Below, in pieces: positions 1 through 10,360 of a DNA stretch of 20,896 nt. This DNA is from CAZRGV01 sp964599655 (GTDB lineage Bacteria > Planctomycetota > Planctomycetia > Isosphaerales > Isosphaeraceae): positions 1 to 20,896 of the forward strand of contig CAZRGV010000111.1 of NCBI GenBank assembly GCA_964599655.1. Reading direction: 5' to 3'. The notes beneath the pieces are model-generated. The model was not told where the DNA came from. It was given only the letters and a program-made list of their open reading frames with translations, and searched no databases. The position numbers and the translations under genes were made by a program. The first letter of the stretch is position 1. Every line of letters begins with the position of its first letter.

Positions 1-585
1 AGTCGGTGGTTGGGTGGAGCCGGGGCCTTGCCCACCCGTGGCACCCAAGGCTTCGAGTGGACGGACAGAGCACTGGTGGACAAGCCACCAGTGCCACCCG
101 ACCGAGTGGACGGACGGAGCACGGGTGGGCAAGCCACCCGTGGCACCCGACTGTTCGGAAGCCATGATGAGAAAAGGGTTTGTGGTCGGGTGGCACTGGC
201 GGCTTGTCCGCCAGTGTGATTGGATCGACACCCTGCGGACGTGTCGGTGTGGGGGAGTCGGTGGTTGGGTGGAGCCGGGGCCTTGCCCACCCGTGGCACC
301 CAAGGCTTCGTATGGACGGACGGAGCACTGGTGGACAAGCCACCAGTGCCACCCGACGGGGCTTCGAGTGGACGGACGGAGCACTGGTGGGCAAGCCACC
401 CGTGGCACCCAAGGCTTCGTATGGACGGACGGAGCACTGGTGGGCAAGCCACCAGTGCCACCCGACCGAGTGGACGGACGGAGCACTGGTGGACCAGCCA
501 CCAGTGCCACCCGACCACCAGTGCCACCCAAGGCTTCGAGTGGACGGACGGAGCACTGGTGGACCAGCCACCAGTGCCACCCGAC
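1..585. repeat. Cluster of palindromic (hairpin-forming) repeats
   Basis: At least eight copies of a palindrome occur, usually a 9-10 bp stem around a 5-nt loop. Copies lie at 70-94, 119-143, 194-216, 325-349, 381-405, 434-458, 483-507 and 553-577. The commonest form is GCACTGGTGG, loop ACAAG, ACCAG or GCAAG, then CCACCAGTGC. The copy at 119-143 uses the stem ACGGGTGG/CCACCCGT, and the copy at 194-216 uses CACTGGCGG/CCGCCAGTG with loop CTTGT, i.e. the opposite orientation. The copy at 381-405 is a hybrid with mismatches. Bases 1-102 recur at 256-357 with three differences. Linkers repeat the phrase TGGACGGACGGA. The open frames through this stretch are repeat artefacts. It resembles REP/BIME-type intergenic repeats; no transposase is visible. 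There are no unique spacers, so it is not CRISPR. Confidence 0.9.
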
Positions 586-783
586 GAAATTGGCTTCGAT
601 TCGCCGAGGAGGCTCGGGAGGCGTCTCGGGGGGGTTCGCGAGGCGTTTCGGGGGGGTTGCTCGGTGGCGAGGTTCGCCCGGCGCGGGGAGCGATCGGGAA
701 TCGACCCGGCGGGGGGCGAAACGGGGGCTCGGGACGTCGGTCGATCCTTTCGACGGGCGGTGAAACGCTTCGGGGCGCCACGG
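586..783. other. GC-rich intergenic stretch with a short tandem repeat
   Basis: No gene is supported here. A 22-bp unit beginning GAGGCGT and containing a run of seven or more G occurs twice in tandem (618-639 and 640-661) with a few differences. The stretch lies 3' of the minus-strand hypothetical gene whose stop is at 784-786. No clear terminator with a T tract was seen. Confidence 0.5.
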
Positions 784-2126
<1,343 letters not shown>

Positions 2127-2462
2127 TGCGGTCAATCCTCGTTGCGGGTTCATCATCGAATCAAAGACACAGACCAACGAACGGACGGACGAGCGATGTC
2201 GGGGCACGACGCCGTGCCCTTTCGTCTGACATCATCGAGGCGGACGGCCCGAGAATTCGGAAAACCTGGAGTTTTTTTCGAAGATGGGCGAAGCGGTGTG
2301 GAATAATTGGCAAACTCGGTCTTTTGGGAAGGGGCTTTGTCGGTTGGGCAAGGCCCAACGTCGTTGCCTTCTTTGATTCGGGATGGTGCGCGGCGGAGCG
2401 GAGGATGTTGGGCGGTGCCCACCCTACGAAGACTCAGTTTCATGCGAAGGTGAGAGCGACTG
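2127..2462. other. Divergent intergenic region between the two hypothetical genes
   Basis: This region separates the divergent starts at 2126 (minus) and 2463 (plus), so both promoters should lie here, but no convincing -35/-10 pair was found. It is more AT-rich around 2265-2310. Its right half holds two short palindromes, listed separately. Confidence 0.5.
2343..2423. repeat. Pair of short palindromes of the GGGC-NNN-GCCC type
   Basis: GTTGGGC AAG GCCCAAC (2343-2359) is a perfect 7-bp hairpin. GTTGGGC GGT GCCCACC (2407-2423) is a second, near-perfect one. The same two-palindrome arrangement is seen at 3087-3145 and, degraded, at 14461-14522. This copy lacks the outer inverted repeats seen at the other two loci. 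Confidence 0.65.
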
Positions 2463-3053
2463 ATGTCGATCGCGAATGAGCCGGGACCGGGGACGCCTCC
2501 GCCTCCGCCACCGCCGCCACCGCCACCGCCGCCAGCGGGAGAGCCGCCTCCGTTGCCGAGGTCGCCGGATGAGGTGTCTCGGGCGATGGAGGACCTGCGG
2601 CAGCATTTTCTCCGGTCGTTCGTGTGGATCTTCGTGGCGGGGTTTGCGCTGATCGTGCTTTATGCGATGGCGACGCTCTGGGTTGGGCTGCGGATCAGCG
2701 ATCGGAACAACGGGTTGACCGGGGAGCTGGTTCCGCTTCGGATTCTTCAGATGGCGCTGGGGATGATGGTGGGGTTCTTCACGTTGTTTCTCGGGGTGCT
2801 CGTTGGCTGGCTGGGGATCGAGGCGAAGTACCGGGTTTCGGGGCATTTCGGCGGCTCGAGCGTGATGGTCGCCAGCGCCAGTCCGGGGATTCTGCTGATC
2901 GTCAGCGGGACGATCCCGCTGTTGACGGCGCTTTTGAGGCCGGTCGACGGGGCGAGCGAAACGACGATCGAGAGGCGGCCCGCGGCCGCGAGTTCCGCGT
3001 CGAGTTCCTCGCCCAGCGCGGCCGTGTCGCCATCGACGACTCCGAACCCCTGA
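2463..3053 (+). CDS. Hypothetical proline-rich membrane protein
   Basis: This 196-residue protein matches no family I recognise. It begins with a short Gly/Pro segment and an uninterrupted run of 13 prolines (about residues 12-24), then a charged stretch containing SRAMEDLRQHFLRSF. Three hydrophobic segments follow at about residues 52-74, 97-118 and 138-156, consistent with an inner-membrane protein. The C-terminal 40 residues are Ser/Ala/Pro-rich and probably disordered. The ATG at 2463 has an AAGGTGAG stretch about 8-12 bases upstream. The codon bias (G/C third positions) matches its neighbours. The stop is followed within five bases by a palindromic repeat element. The gene stands alone, and nothing in the context suggests a pathway. 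Confidence 0.7.
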   Translation: MSIANEPGPGTPPPPPPPPPPPPPAGEPPPLPRSPDEVSRAMEDLRQHFLRSFVWIFVAGFALIVLYAMATLWVGLRISDRNNGLTGELVPLRILQMALGMMVGFFTLFLGVLVGWLGIEAKYRVSGHFGGSSVMVASASPGILLIVSGTIPLLTALLRPVDGASETTIERRPAAASSASSSSPSAAVSPSTTPNP

Positions 3054-3054
3054 T

Positions 3055-3176
3055 CCGGAATCGCCCGGAACCGTGGTCGTTCGGAGGGTGGGCACGGCCC
3101 ACCGTTCTTCCGACATCTCGAGGGTTTCGGTGGGCGGTGCCCACCCCACACCAGGCGAGTCTTCCAGGCGATCCGG
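3055..3176. repeat. Dispersed element with imperfect terminal inverted repeats (copy 1)
   Basis: The left end CCGGAATCGCCCGGAA (3055-3070) is nearly the reverse complement of the right end TTCCAGGCGATCCGG (3162-3176), with one indel and one substitution. Inside are two hairpins: GGTGGGC ACG GCCCACC (3087-3103) and GGTGGGC GGT GCCCACC (3129-3145). A homologous copy lies at 14433-14548. It starts two bases after the stop codon of the 2463-3053 gene. It encodes nothing; it may be a MITE- or BIME-like element that now acts as a 3'-end structure. Confidence 0.75.
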
Positions 3177-3651
3177 TAGGAGAGGTCCTCATGGGGCGAC
3201 CCGCTGGGTCGGCCGGAGTTACGCCATCGCGTCGCCAACCAGAGCTTGAGGGCGGGGGGTGCGTAATCGCTGAGTCGACCAGGATTTGGGTCGAGGCGAC
3301 ATGACGCGAGGCGGGGCGTTGGAACGGAAAACGAAGCCGGCGCGGGCGGGAATGGCGCTTCTTTGAAAGAGAGAACATCGGAAACCGTGTCGCCTCTCGG
3401 GTTTTTTCGAGACGGCCTGGGGTGGGTTGCGCCCTGGGCGGCACGTCCTTTTCAAGGGAAACCGGACGAGGCCCTGGGTCTTGGGCTTCTGGGTTTTCTT
3501 TTCCGTGGTTTTGTTCACGAAAGGGATCGAATCTTAGAAGATATAAGGGAATACTCTTTGATTGAGTTCGAGGATGGACGGCCGGTTGGGTTGTGATCCG
3601 AACCACTGCGTTCCCCCCGCGGGTTTGGTCGGGGCTTGAGGAGCGTCAACG
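3177..3651. other. Intergenic region upstream of the FG-GAP protein gene
   Basis: No supported gene lies between the repeat element and 3652; the open frames here have no family resemblance. There is an AT-richer stretch around 3525-3560 (containing AGATATAAGG) that could hold the promoter of the 3652 gene, but I could not place a convincing -35 element. Confidence 0.45.
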
Positions 3652-6051
3652 ATGCGGGTGGTGTTGCGGTTTGGGTTGGTGGGGTTGTTCTGCGTGGGGC
3701 TGGCGGTGGCGGTGGTGGTCGGTCTGACGCAGCCGGAGATCAGCAAGACGATTCAGGAGATGGTGGACCGGCAGGCTCGTGAGCCGGTGGTGGAGGCCGA
3801 CGAGACGATTGCCCCCGAGGCGTTGGACCGGGCGTTGAATTCGCCGCCCTTTCCGTTGTTCAGCACAGGGGGGTTTGAGAGCGCGGGGTATCCGACGGCG
3901 GGCCGGTACATGGCACCGATTGCCGACCGGAGTTCGCTGGAGGAGATTCAGCGGGCGGTATCGGGTCGTGCGCGTCGGGGGATCGCGGAGCTGTCGGCCG
4001 AGCTGAACGGGATTCCGCGGCTGGCGCCCGACGGGGGAATCCGGCGGCTTCGGACGCGCGCGGCGATTGGGTATCTGTCGATGTATGAAGGGCAGTTCGA
4101 CGAGGCGGCGAAGTGGATCGAGCTCGCGTTGACCGAGGGGGAAGGGGCGGGGATGCCGCCGGGTCTTCGGGCCAACCTGGAGGCGCTTCTGGGGGTGATC
4201 CACCTTCGTCGTGGGGAGACCGAGAACTGCGTGGCGTGTCTGGGGCCGTCGAGCTGCATTTTTCCGATCGCCGAGGAGGCGGTGCACCAGTTTCCGTCGG
4301 GCTCTCGCGAGGCGATCGACCATTTCACGTCGTACCTGGCGCAGCGGCCCGAGGACCTGGGGGTTCGCTGGTTGTTGAATCTTGCCTACATGACGCTAGG
4401 AGAATATCCCGAACGGGTCCCGCCGGGGCTGCTGGTTCCGCTCGACCGCATGGGATCGAAGGTGGACGTGGGGCGGTTCGAGAACGTGGCGTCGAAGGTT
4501 GGGCTGGGATCGCGCGGGCCGAACATGGCGGGGGGCAGCCTGTTCGACGACTTCAACGGCGACGACTGGCCGGACGTGCTGACGACGTCGTTCGACGCCG
4601 ACCTGGGAGCGTCGTTGTTCCTGAACCGCGGGGACGGGACGTTCGACGACCATTCGGAGACGTCGGGCCTGGCGTCGCAGCCGCTGGCGGTGAACGCGTC
4701 GCAGGCGGACTTCGACAACGATGGGAATCTCGATGTGCTGATGGTTCGCGGGGGGTGGGAGACGCCGTTTCGGCTCTCCTTGATGCGGAACCAGGGGGAT
4801 GGAACGTTCGAGGACGTGACGGTGAAGGCGGGTCTGGCCGAGCCGATCGCGTCGCATTCGGGGGCCTGGGGCGACTTTGACAACGATGGATTTGTGGACC
4901 TGTTCGTCTGCGGCGAGTATGCGGCGGCGCCCGAGGACGGTCTGTTCGGCGGCGAGGGGTCGCTCATGGTTTCCGACCCGAGGAACCGTTGCCGGCTGTA
5001 TTGGAACCGCGGCGATGGCACGTTTGAGAACGTGGCGGAAGCGGCGGGGGTGCTCAACGATCGGTACGCCAAGGGTGCGGCGTGGGGGGATTATGACGAC
5101 GACGGCCGGCTCGACCTGTATGTTTCGAATTTTGGCGCCGGGAACCGGTTGTATCACAACAACGGCGACGGCACGTTCACGGACGTGGCGGCGCGGCTGG
5201 GCGTGAGCCAGCCGATTTCGAGCTTCGCGTGCTGGTTCTGGGATTTCGACAACGACGGTCGGCTCGACCTGTTTGTGAATGATTACCAGGGGGACCTTTA
5301 CGACGTGGCGGCCAGCGCGCTGGGGGAGCCGGCGCATTCGACGAGCCATCCGAGGCTGTACCGGAACCTGGGCGAGGAGGGGTTCCGCGACGTGTCGACG
5401 GAGGCCGGGCTCGACCGGATCGCGCTGGCGATGGGGGCGAGCTTCGGGGATATTGACAACGATGGATTTCTCGACATTTATCTCGCGACGGGCCTGCCGG
5501 GCTATTCGGCCCTGATGCCGAACCTGCTGTTCAAGAACGAGTCGGGACGTCGGTTCGAGGACGTGACGATTGCGTCGGGGACGGGGCACCTTCAGAAGGG
5601 GCACGGGGTGTCGTTCGCCGACTGGGACGACGACGGCGACCTGGATTTGTTCGTCGAGTCGGGCGGGGCGGTTCCCGGCGACCGTGCGTTCAACCTGCTG
5701 TTCCAGAACCCGGGGCCCAAGCGGCACTGGCTGAAGGTGCGGCTGGTGGGAACCCGGAGCAACCGGGCGGCGCTCGGGGCGAAGATTCGCGTGGATGTGA
5801 AGAGGGCCGACGGCACGATGCGCTCGATTTACCGGCGGGTCGGCGGGGGTTCGAGCTACGGCGGCAACAGCCTGGTGGAGCTGATCGGGCTGGGGGACGC
5901 GACCGAGGTGGCGTCGCTGACGATCAACTGGCCGTCGAGCGGGGTTTCGCAGACGTTCCACGGCCTCGAGGCTGACCGAACGGTGGAGATCACCGAGGGG
6001 AGCGACGCGTTGAGGGTGGTCGCTGGCCGGTCGGGAGAGATGGACGACTGA
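3652..6051 (+). CDS. FG-GAP/VCBS repeat protein with C-terminal ASPIC/UnbV domain (CRTAC1 family)
   Basis: This 799-residue protein opens with one hydrophobic segment (about residues 5-25), a signal peptide or membrane anchor, so it is probably exported. Residues of about 120-260 form a helical TPR-like region with the family's cysteine pair (NC...SCIFPI). From about 295 to 680 come roughly seven calcium-binding-like loops of the type DFDNDGxxD, DYDDDGRLD and DWDDDGDLD, each near a GDGTFxD motif, as expected of FG-GAP/VCBS beta-propeller blades. From about 684 a typical ASPIC/UnbV module follows (HWLKVRLVGTRSNRAALGAK, RRVGGGSSYGGNS, NWPSSGVSQTF). CRTAC1-like proteins are abundant in planctomycetes; their exact roles (surface adhesion, carbohydrate or ion binding) are mostly unknown. 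The ATG has GAGGAG eight bases upstream. Its next neighbour flhA is about 640 bases away, so operon membership is unlikely. Confidence 0.92.
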   Translation: MRVVLRFGLVGLFCVGLAVAVVVGLTQPEISKTIQEMVDRQAREPVVEADETIAPEALDRALNSPPFPLFSTGGFESAGYPTAGRYMAPIADRSSLEEIQRAVSGRARRGIAELSAELNGIPRLAPDGGIRRLRTRAAIGYLSMYEGQFDEAAKWIELALTEGEGAGMPPGLRANLEALLGVIHLRRGETENCVACLGPSSCIFPIAEEAVHQFPSGSREAIDHFTSYLAQRPEDLGVRWLLNLAYMTLGEYPERVPPGLLVPLDRMGSKVDVGRFENVASKVGLGSRGPNMAGGSLFDDFNGDDWPDVLTTSFDADLGASLFLNRGDGTFDDHSETSGLASQPLAVNASQADFDNDGNLDVLMVRGGWETPFRLSLMRNQGDGTFEDVTVKAGLAEPIASHSGAWGDFDNDGFVDLFVCGEYAAAPEDGLFGGEGSLMVSDPRNRCRLYWNRGDGTFENVAEAAGVLNDRYAKGAAWGDYDDDGRLDLYVSNFGAGNRLYHNNGDGTFTDVAARLGVSQPISSFACWFWDFDNDGRLDLFVNDYQGDLYDVAASALGEPAHSTSHPRLYRNLGEEGFRDVSTEAGLDRIALAMGASFGDIDNDGFLDIYLATGLPGYSALMPNLLFKNESGRRFEDVTIASGTGHLQKGHGVSFADWDDDGDLDLFVESGGAVPGDRAFNLLFQNPGPKRHWLKVRLVGTRSNRAALGAKIRVDVKRADGTMRSIYRRVGGGSSYGGNSLVELIGLGDATEVASLTINWPSSGVSQTFHGLEADRTVEITEGSDALRVVAGRSGEMDD

Positions 6052-6691
6052 GACCGCATCGCCTGGATCGGTGATCGGTCGTGGGTTGGGGGAGCCCGAG
6101 CTGACTCCACGGTGGTGGAATGGAGTCGCAACGCGGCGTTGGGATCGCTCTGTTTTCGGCGAATTCGTTGCCGGTGAAGGGCGACGTCTGTGCTGGCTCT
6201 GGTGGCCCCGGCTCCGCGAACTGTCGCGAATCCGGGGTCGTTTTGTTTGCTGGGCGGGCGCGTCGAGGATGGCCTCGAAGCGAACCGAGCCGCGAGGAGC
6301 GAGCCGGGGTTCGTGGGATCAAACTCCGGCTCGTTGAGAATGCCCTTCCGCCGCTGGTGGAAGCGATTGCCGCGGCGCTGGGTTGGGGTTCAATCCGACG
6401 GCGCGGGAGGCGAAGCGGGGCAAGGAGTCACGGCGAACCGGCCGTGGGCGGGAGGGATTCGGTCTGGACAGCGGAGGGGGTCCGTAGTATCGTCCGGCCC
6501 GCACATCCAAGTGGCCTCCGACAACGCGAAGCTTCCCGAAAGAACACCACGGCGCAACGGGGTCGAGACGTCTGACGGGTTCCGTCCGGGCAAGGATGCT
6601 CGACGGCACGCGGTTTGGCGTCGAATCGGCCGCGATTGTGTCGATTCTCAAGCATGTCCGGTCTGGTGCCGCGGAACGATTGGGGGAACGG
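6052..6691. other. 640-bp intergenic region before flhA
   Basis: No supported gene, RNA or repeat was found. The open frames that cross it are unlike any known protein. It should contain the flhA promoter, but no convincing sigma-70, sigma-28 or sigma-54 site was identified by eye. An in-frame ATG at 6596 would extend FlhA by 32 residues that do not look like FlhA. Confidence 0.45.
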
Positions 6692-8819
6692 ATGCCTCCG
6701 GAGACGTTGACACGCTTCGACGCCAACGACTGGTCGCGACGGCTTGCCGGCGCGGTGCTGCCGGTGGCGATCATCGGGGCGATCCTCGTCTTCGTCGTTC
6801 CGCTGCCACCGGGCGTGCTTGATTTGCTGCTGTCGGCCAACATCACGCTGGCCGTCCTGATTTTGCTGACCGTTCTAGCGATCCGCACGCCGCAGGACTT
6901 CAGCGCGTTTCCGACGATCTTGCTGGCGACGACCCTGACGCGGCTGGTCCTGAACGTGGCCAGCACGCGGCTGATCTTGACGCAAGGGGGGACCGACCGG
7001 CTCGAAGCGGCCGGCGGGGTGATCCGGGCCTTCGGCGAGTTCGTCGCGGGGGATCAGGTGGTTGTCGGGGCGATCCTGTTTTTGATCCTGATCGTGATTC
7101 AGTTCGCCGTGATCACGAAGGGGGCGACGCGGATCAGCGAGGTGGCCGCGCGGTTCATGCTCGATGGCCTGCCGGGGCGGCAGATGGCGATCGACGCCGA
7201 CCTGCACGCGGGGCTGATCGACCAGCAAGAAGCGTCCCACCGCCGCGACGAGCTGTATCGCCAGGCCGACTTCTTCGGTGCGATGGACGGGGCCGGCAAG
7301 TTCGTGCGAGGCGACGCGATCGCGGGGGTTCTGATCACGATCGTGAACATCGTCGGTGGCCTGTATCTGGGCGTGTTCGAGCATGGGATGTCGCCGGGCG
7401 AGGCGGTGAGCGTTTTCACGAAGCTGACGATCGGCGACGGGCTGGTGAGCCAGGTGCCGGCGTTCCTGATCTCGCTGGCGGCCGGCTTGATCGTCACGCG
7501 ATCGAGCGCCGAGACCGACCTGGGACGCGACGTGACGAGCCAGTTGTTCGGCCGTGCGGAGGTGCTGGGGGCGGGGGCGGGGTTCCTCGCGTTGCTGGCG
7601 TTCACGGCCTTGCCGAAGGTTCCGCTGTTGACGCTGGCGGCGGCGCTCGGCGCGGGCGCGTTCGTGCTCGGGACGAGATCGGAAGGGACGGAGCCGCAAG
7701 GCGATCGGCCGGCGGAGCCGGCCGCGTCCTCGTCCTCGACGGCGCCGATGACGGCGGCCTCGCTGCCCTTGCTGCTGGGTTCGGCGAGCGCCTCGGGCCT
7801 CCAGCCGGCGGTCGCGGAGGGGACGCCGGAGCGGATGGAAGACCTGTTGCAGGTGGACCCGCTGGAGCTGGAGATCGGCTACCGGCTGATCGGCCTGGCC
7901 GACCCGACCCGAGGGGGGGACCTGCTCGACCGGATTCGAGGGGTTCGCCAGCGCGTGGCTCGAGAGCTGGGCCTGATCGTGCCGCAGGTTCGGATTCGCG
8001 ACGAGATGGCGCTGGGTCCATATGACTATCGTCTGAAGATTCGAGGGGCGGTGGTGGGCCAGGGGGTCGCGTACGCGGGCCGATTGCTGGCGATTCCGCC
8101 GACGGGCCTGGTGCATCGGCCCGACGGCCGCGACGGCGTCGATCCGGTGTCGGGTCATCCGGCGGTCTGGATTCACGCCGACGGCCGCGAGGGGGCCGAG
8201 CTGGCCGGTTGCAAGATTGTCGAGGCGTCGGCGGTGGTGGCCGGGCACTTCGGCGAGATCGTGCTGAACCACGCCGATGAGCTGATGACGCATGAACAGG
8301 TGAGCCGACTTCTCGAACGGACCAGGATGACCGCGCCCGGGCTGGTCGACGAGGTGGTGCCGCACCTGTTGCGGCCGGGGGAGGTGCGGCGGGTGCTGCA
8401 AAACCTGGTGCGAGAGCGGGTGAGCGTTCGGGACCTGGAGGCGATTCTCGAAGCGCTGGCCGAGCACGCGGGCAAGACGCGTGACACCGACGTGTTGACC
8501 GAACACGCGAGGCGGGCCCTGGGCCGGCAGATCACGCAGCCGTACCGGGGGGCCGACGGGCGATTGCGGGTGGTGGCGCTGTCGCGATCGCTGGAGAGCC
8601 GGCTGGCCGCCGCGGGGCGTCAGGACGAGACGAGGCCGCTGGCGGCGCTCGGAGCCGACGCGACGCGAAGCATCGTGCGGGCGGTGGCGATGGCCGTCTC
8701 GCCGCTGGTCGAAGCGGGCGCGCCGCCGGTGGTGCTGGCGTCGTCGGAGGTGCGTCCGGTGCTCAAGGACCTGACCCGCGCCGACCTGCCGAGGCTGGTC
8801 GTTCTGGGTCAGCGGGAGA
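6692..8819 (+). CDS. Flagellar export gate protein FlhA (3' end lost in assembly gap)
   Basis: FlhA is the large membrane subunit of the flagellar type III export gate. It uses the proton-motive force, and its cytoplasmic ring docks substrate-chaperone complexes. Hydrophobic segments fill about residues 17-320. The FHIPEP signature region is intact: TKGATRISEVAARFMLDGLP followed by GRQMAIDADLHAGLI and GAMDGAGKFVRGDAIAG. A Ser/Ala/Pro-rich linker leads to the cytoplasmic domain (about 385 to the gap), beginning DPLELEIGYRLIGLADP. About 709 residues are visible, close to full family length. The start at 6692 (MPPETLTRF) is preferred because TGGGGGA lies a few bases upstream and the earlier ATG at 6596 adds non-homologous sequence. 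FlhA proteins usually end about 12-20 residues after the last visible segment (VVLGQRE), so the true stop is probably inside the N run. The frame that nominally continues to 8965 does not resemble FlhA. Confidence 0.95.
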
Positions 8820-8918
8820 NNNNNNNNNNNNNNNNNNNNNNNNNNNNNNNNNNNNNNNNNNNNNNNNNNNNNNNNNNNNNNNNNNNNNNNNNNNNNNNNN
8901 NNNNNNNNNNNNNNNNNN
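8820..8918. other. Assembly gap (99 N) at the flhA 3' end
   Basis: The run of N hides the last codons and stop of flhA and the start of the flhA-flhF intergenic region. Confidence 0.95.
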
Positions 8919-8926
8919 GGGGTGCC

Positions 8927-8956
8927 TTGACGGAACATGGTTTGAAAGGTTTTTAT
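8927..8956 (+). promoter_or_regulatory. Possible sigma-70-type promoter for flhF
   Basis: TTGACG (8927-8932) is followed, after 18 bases, by TTTTAT (8951-8956) in an unusually AT-rich patch; a small inverted repeat ATTCA TTT TGAAT (8955-8967) overlaps the right end. It lies 130-160 bases before the chosen flhF start. The -10 match is only 4 of 6. Confidence 0.25.
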
Positions 8957-9088
8957 TCATTTTGAATCGTGGATTTCGCGGCGTCGCGACCAGGTTCACG
9001 AAGCGGTTGTGGTCAGGAGCGAGTTGGTTCGAGCGGCACGAATCGCGCGTGCCCCATGCTGTCTAACCGAGGGGTCGAGGGTCGAGCC

Positions 9089-10249
9089 TTGAAGAGCACG
9101 AAGACCTACCGCGCCGGAACGATGAAGGAGGCCCTGGCCCAGGTCCGTCGCGACCTTGGGGGCGGGGCCGTCATTCTCGGCACGCGGGAAATCCGGCGTC
9201 GCCGCCTCTTCGGCCTGGGCACTCGCGAGCTGATCGAGGTGACGGCGGCCGATCCGTCGGCGGTGCCGGCCTCGCTGTCGCTTCGGACCGGTCCAGGGGA
9301 TTTGGGGACCGCCGGCGTGCGGGTCGATGCGGGTGCGTCGAGCCGTTCGGAGGAGGCGATTCGGTCGCGGTTCGACGAGCAGCTGGCGGGGATTCACGCG
9401 ATGGTGGCCGATCTGACCCGCCAGGGACGGCTCGACCATTTGCTTCTGGATCTGCCGGGCGCGCTGGTGCCGACCTACGCCACGCTGCTCGAAGCCGACG
9501 TGCCCGAGGTGCTGGCCCGGCGGCTCGTGCGGTTCATCGCCGAGCGGCTGGAGCCGGACGAGGTCTACCGGCCGGACGTGATCCGCGAGGCGCTGCGGGA
9601 GGCGGTCGAGAGCAGCCTGCCGATTGCCCCGCCGATCGCGGCGGTGTCGGGAACGCGTCGGATCGTGGCCCTGGTGGGGCCGACCGGCGTGGGCAAGACG
9701 ACCACGGTGGCCAAGCTGGCGGCCAACTTCAAGCTGGTTCACGGGCTGAGGCCGGGCCTGGTGACGGTGGACACGTACCGGATCGCGGCGGTGGAGCAGT
9801 TGCGGACCTACGCCGAGATTATCGACCTGCCGTTGGCGGTGGCGAATACCCCCTCGGAGATGCCCAAGGCGATCGAAACCCTGGGAGAGGTGGACCTCGT
9901 GCTGATCGACACGGCGGGGCGGAGCCCTCGCGACGAGGTGAAGATTCGGGAGCTGGCCGACTTCCTGGGGGAGGCGAGGCCGGACGAGGTTCACCTGGTG
10001 CTCAGCGCCGTGGCGGGGGAGCGGAGCCTTCGGGCGGCGGTGGAGCGGTTCGCGGTGGCGCGGGCCGACCGTCTGATACTGACCAAGCTCGACGAGGCGG
10101 ACGGCCTCGGCGGGATTCTCGCGGTGATCGGCCAGGCGAACCTGCCGGTCAGCTACCTGACGACCGGCCAGGCCGTGCCGGACGACATCGAACCGGCCGA
10201 CCGCCGCCGGCTGGCGCGGCTGGTGCTGGGTCACGAGGTTGTGTCGTGA
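9089..10249 (+). CDS. Flagellar biosynthesis GTPase FlhF (SRP-type)
   Basis: FlhF is an SRP-family GTPase that marks the site of flagellar assembly at the membrane; its GTPase is stimulated by FlhG. The N-terminal B domain starts KTYRAGTMKEALAQVRRDLG and includes AVILGTREIRRRRLFG. An N domain follows, then the NG GTPase domain with G1 GPTGVGKTTTVAKLA, DTYRIAAVEQLRTYAE, G3 DTAGRSPRD and G4 TKLDEADGLGG, all intact. Length is about 386 residues, within the family range. I chose the TTG at 9089 because GAGGG lies about seven bases upstream and the protein then begins exactly at the family N-terminus. ATG 9056 is an alternative adding 11 residues, and the frame is open from 8969. A hairpin follows the stop, and flhG begins about 150 bases later. 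Confidence 0.93.
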   Translation: MKSTKTYRAGTMKEALAQVRRDLGGGAVILGTREIRRRRLFGLGTRELIEVTAADPSAVPASLSLRTGPGDLGTAGVRVDAGASSRSEEAIRSRFDEQLAGIHAMVADLTRQGRLDHLLLDLPGALVPTYATLLEADVPEVLARRLVRFIAERLEPDEVYRPDVIREALREAVESSLPIAPPIAAVSGTRRIVALVGPTGVGKTTTVAKLAANFKLVHGLRPGLVTVDTYRIAAVEQLRTYAEIIDLPLAVANTPSEMPKAIETLGEVDLVLIDTAGRSPRDEVKIRELADFLGEARPDEVHLVLSAVAGERSLRAAVERFAVARADRLILTKLDEADGLGGILAVIGQANLPVSYLTTGQAVPDDIEPADRRRLARLVLGHEVVS

Positions 10250-10271
10250 TGGGAAGCTCGGTGGGCGGTGT

Positions 10272-10293
10272 CGACCCGACAAAAGGCGGGTCG
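10272..10293 (+). terminator. Hairpin downstream of flhF
   Basis: CGACCCG (10272-10278) pairs perfectly with CGGGTCG (10287-10293) around an 8-base A-rich loop, starting about 22 bases after the flhF stop. There is no T tract, so intrinsic termination is uncertain. Just upstream GGTGGGCGGTG resembles half of the dispersed palindrome element. Confidence 0.45.
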
Positions 10294-10360
10294 TTCGGGC
10301 GAATCGGTCGGTGGGGCCGTTTCGCGAAGGTTGTTGACGAGAAATCGTGAACGGACCGAG

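Noticed and set aside
1..585. CRISPR array
   Set aside because: The copies are irregularly spaced, internally palindromic and without unique spacers of constant length; no cas gene is nearby.
3928..3942. Sigma-54-like TGGCAC...TTGC
   Set aside because: The spacing is two bases short and the site lies inside the FG-GAP coding sequence.
4396..5961. Long minus-strand open frame opposite the FG-GAP gene
   Set aside because: It is Arg/Pro-rich with no family resemblance, whereas the plus strand encodes clear VCBS and ASPIC motifs. High GC content produces such shadows.
6875..8938. Long minus-strand open frame opposite flhA
   Set aside because: It is low-complexity, Arg/His/Gln-rich antisense of an unmistakable FlhA.
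8919..8965. C-terminal end of FlhA after the gap
   Set aside because: The 14 residues (GALTEHGLKGFYSF) do not resemble a FlhA end, the DNA is unusually AT-rich, and FlhA should finish inside the gap.
8996..10282. Minus-strand open frame opposite flhF
   Set aside because: It is the shadow of FlhF; no ribosome site and no recognisable motif.
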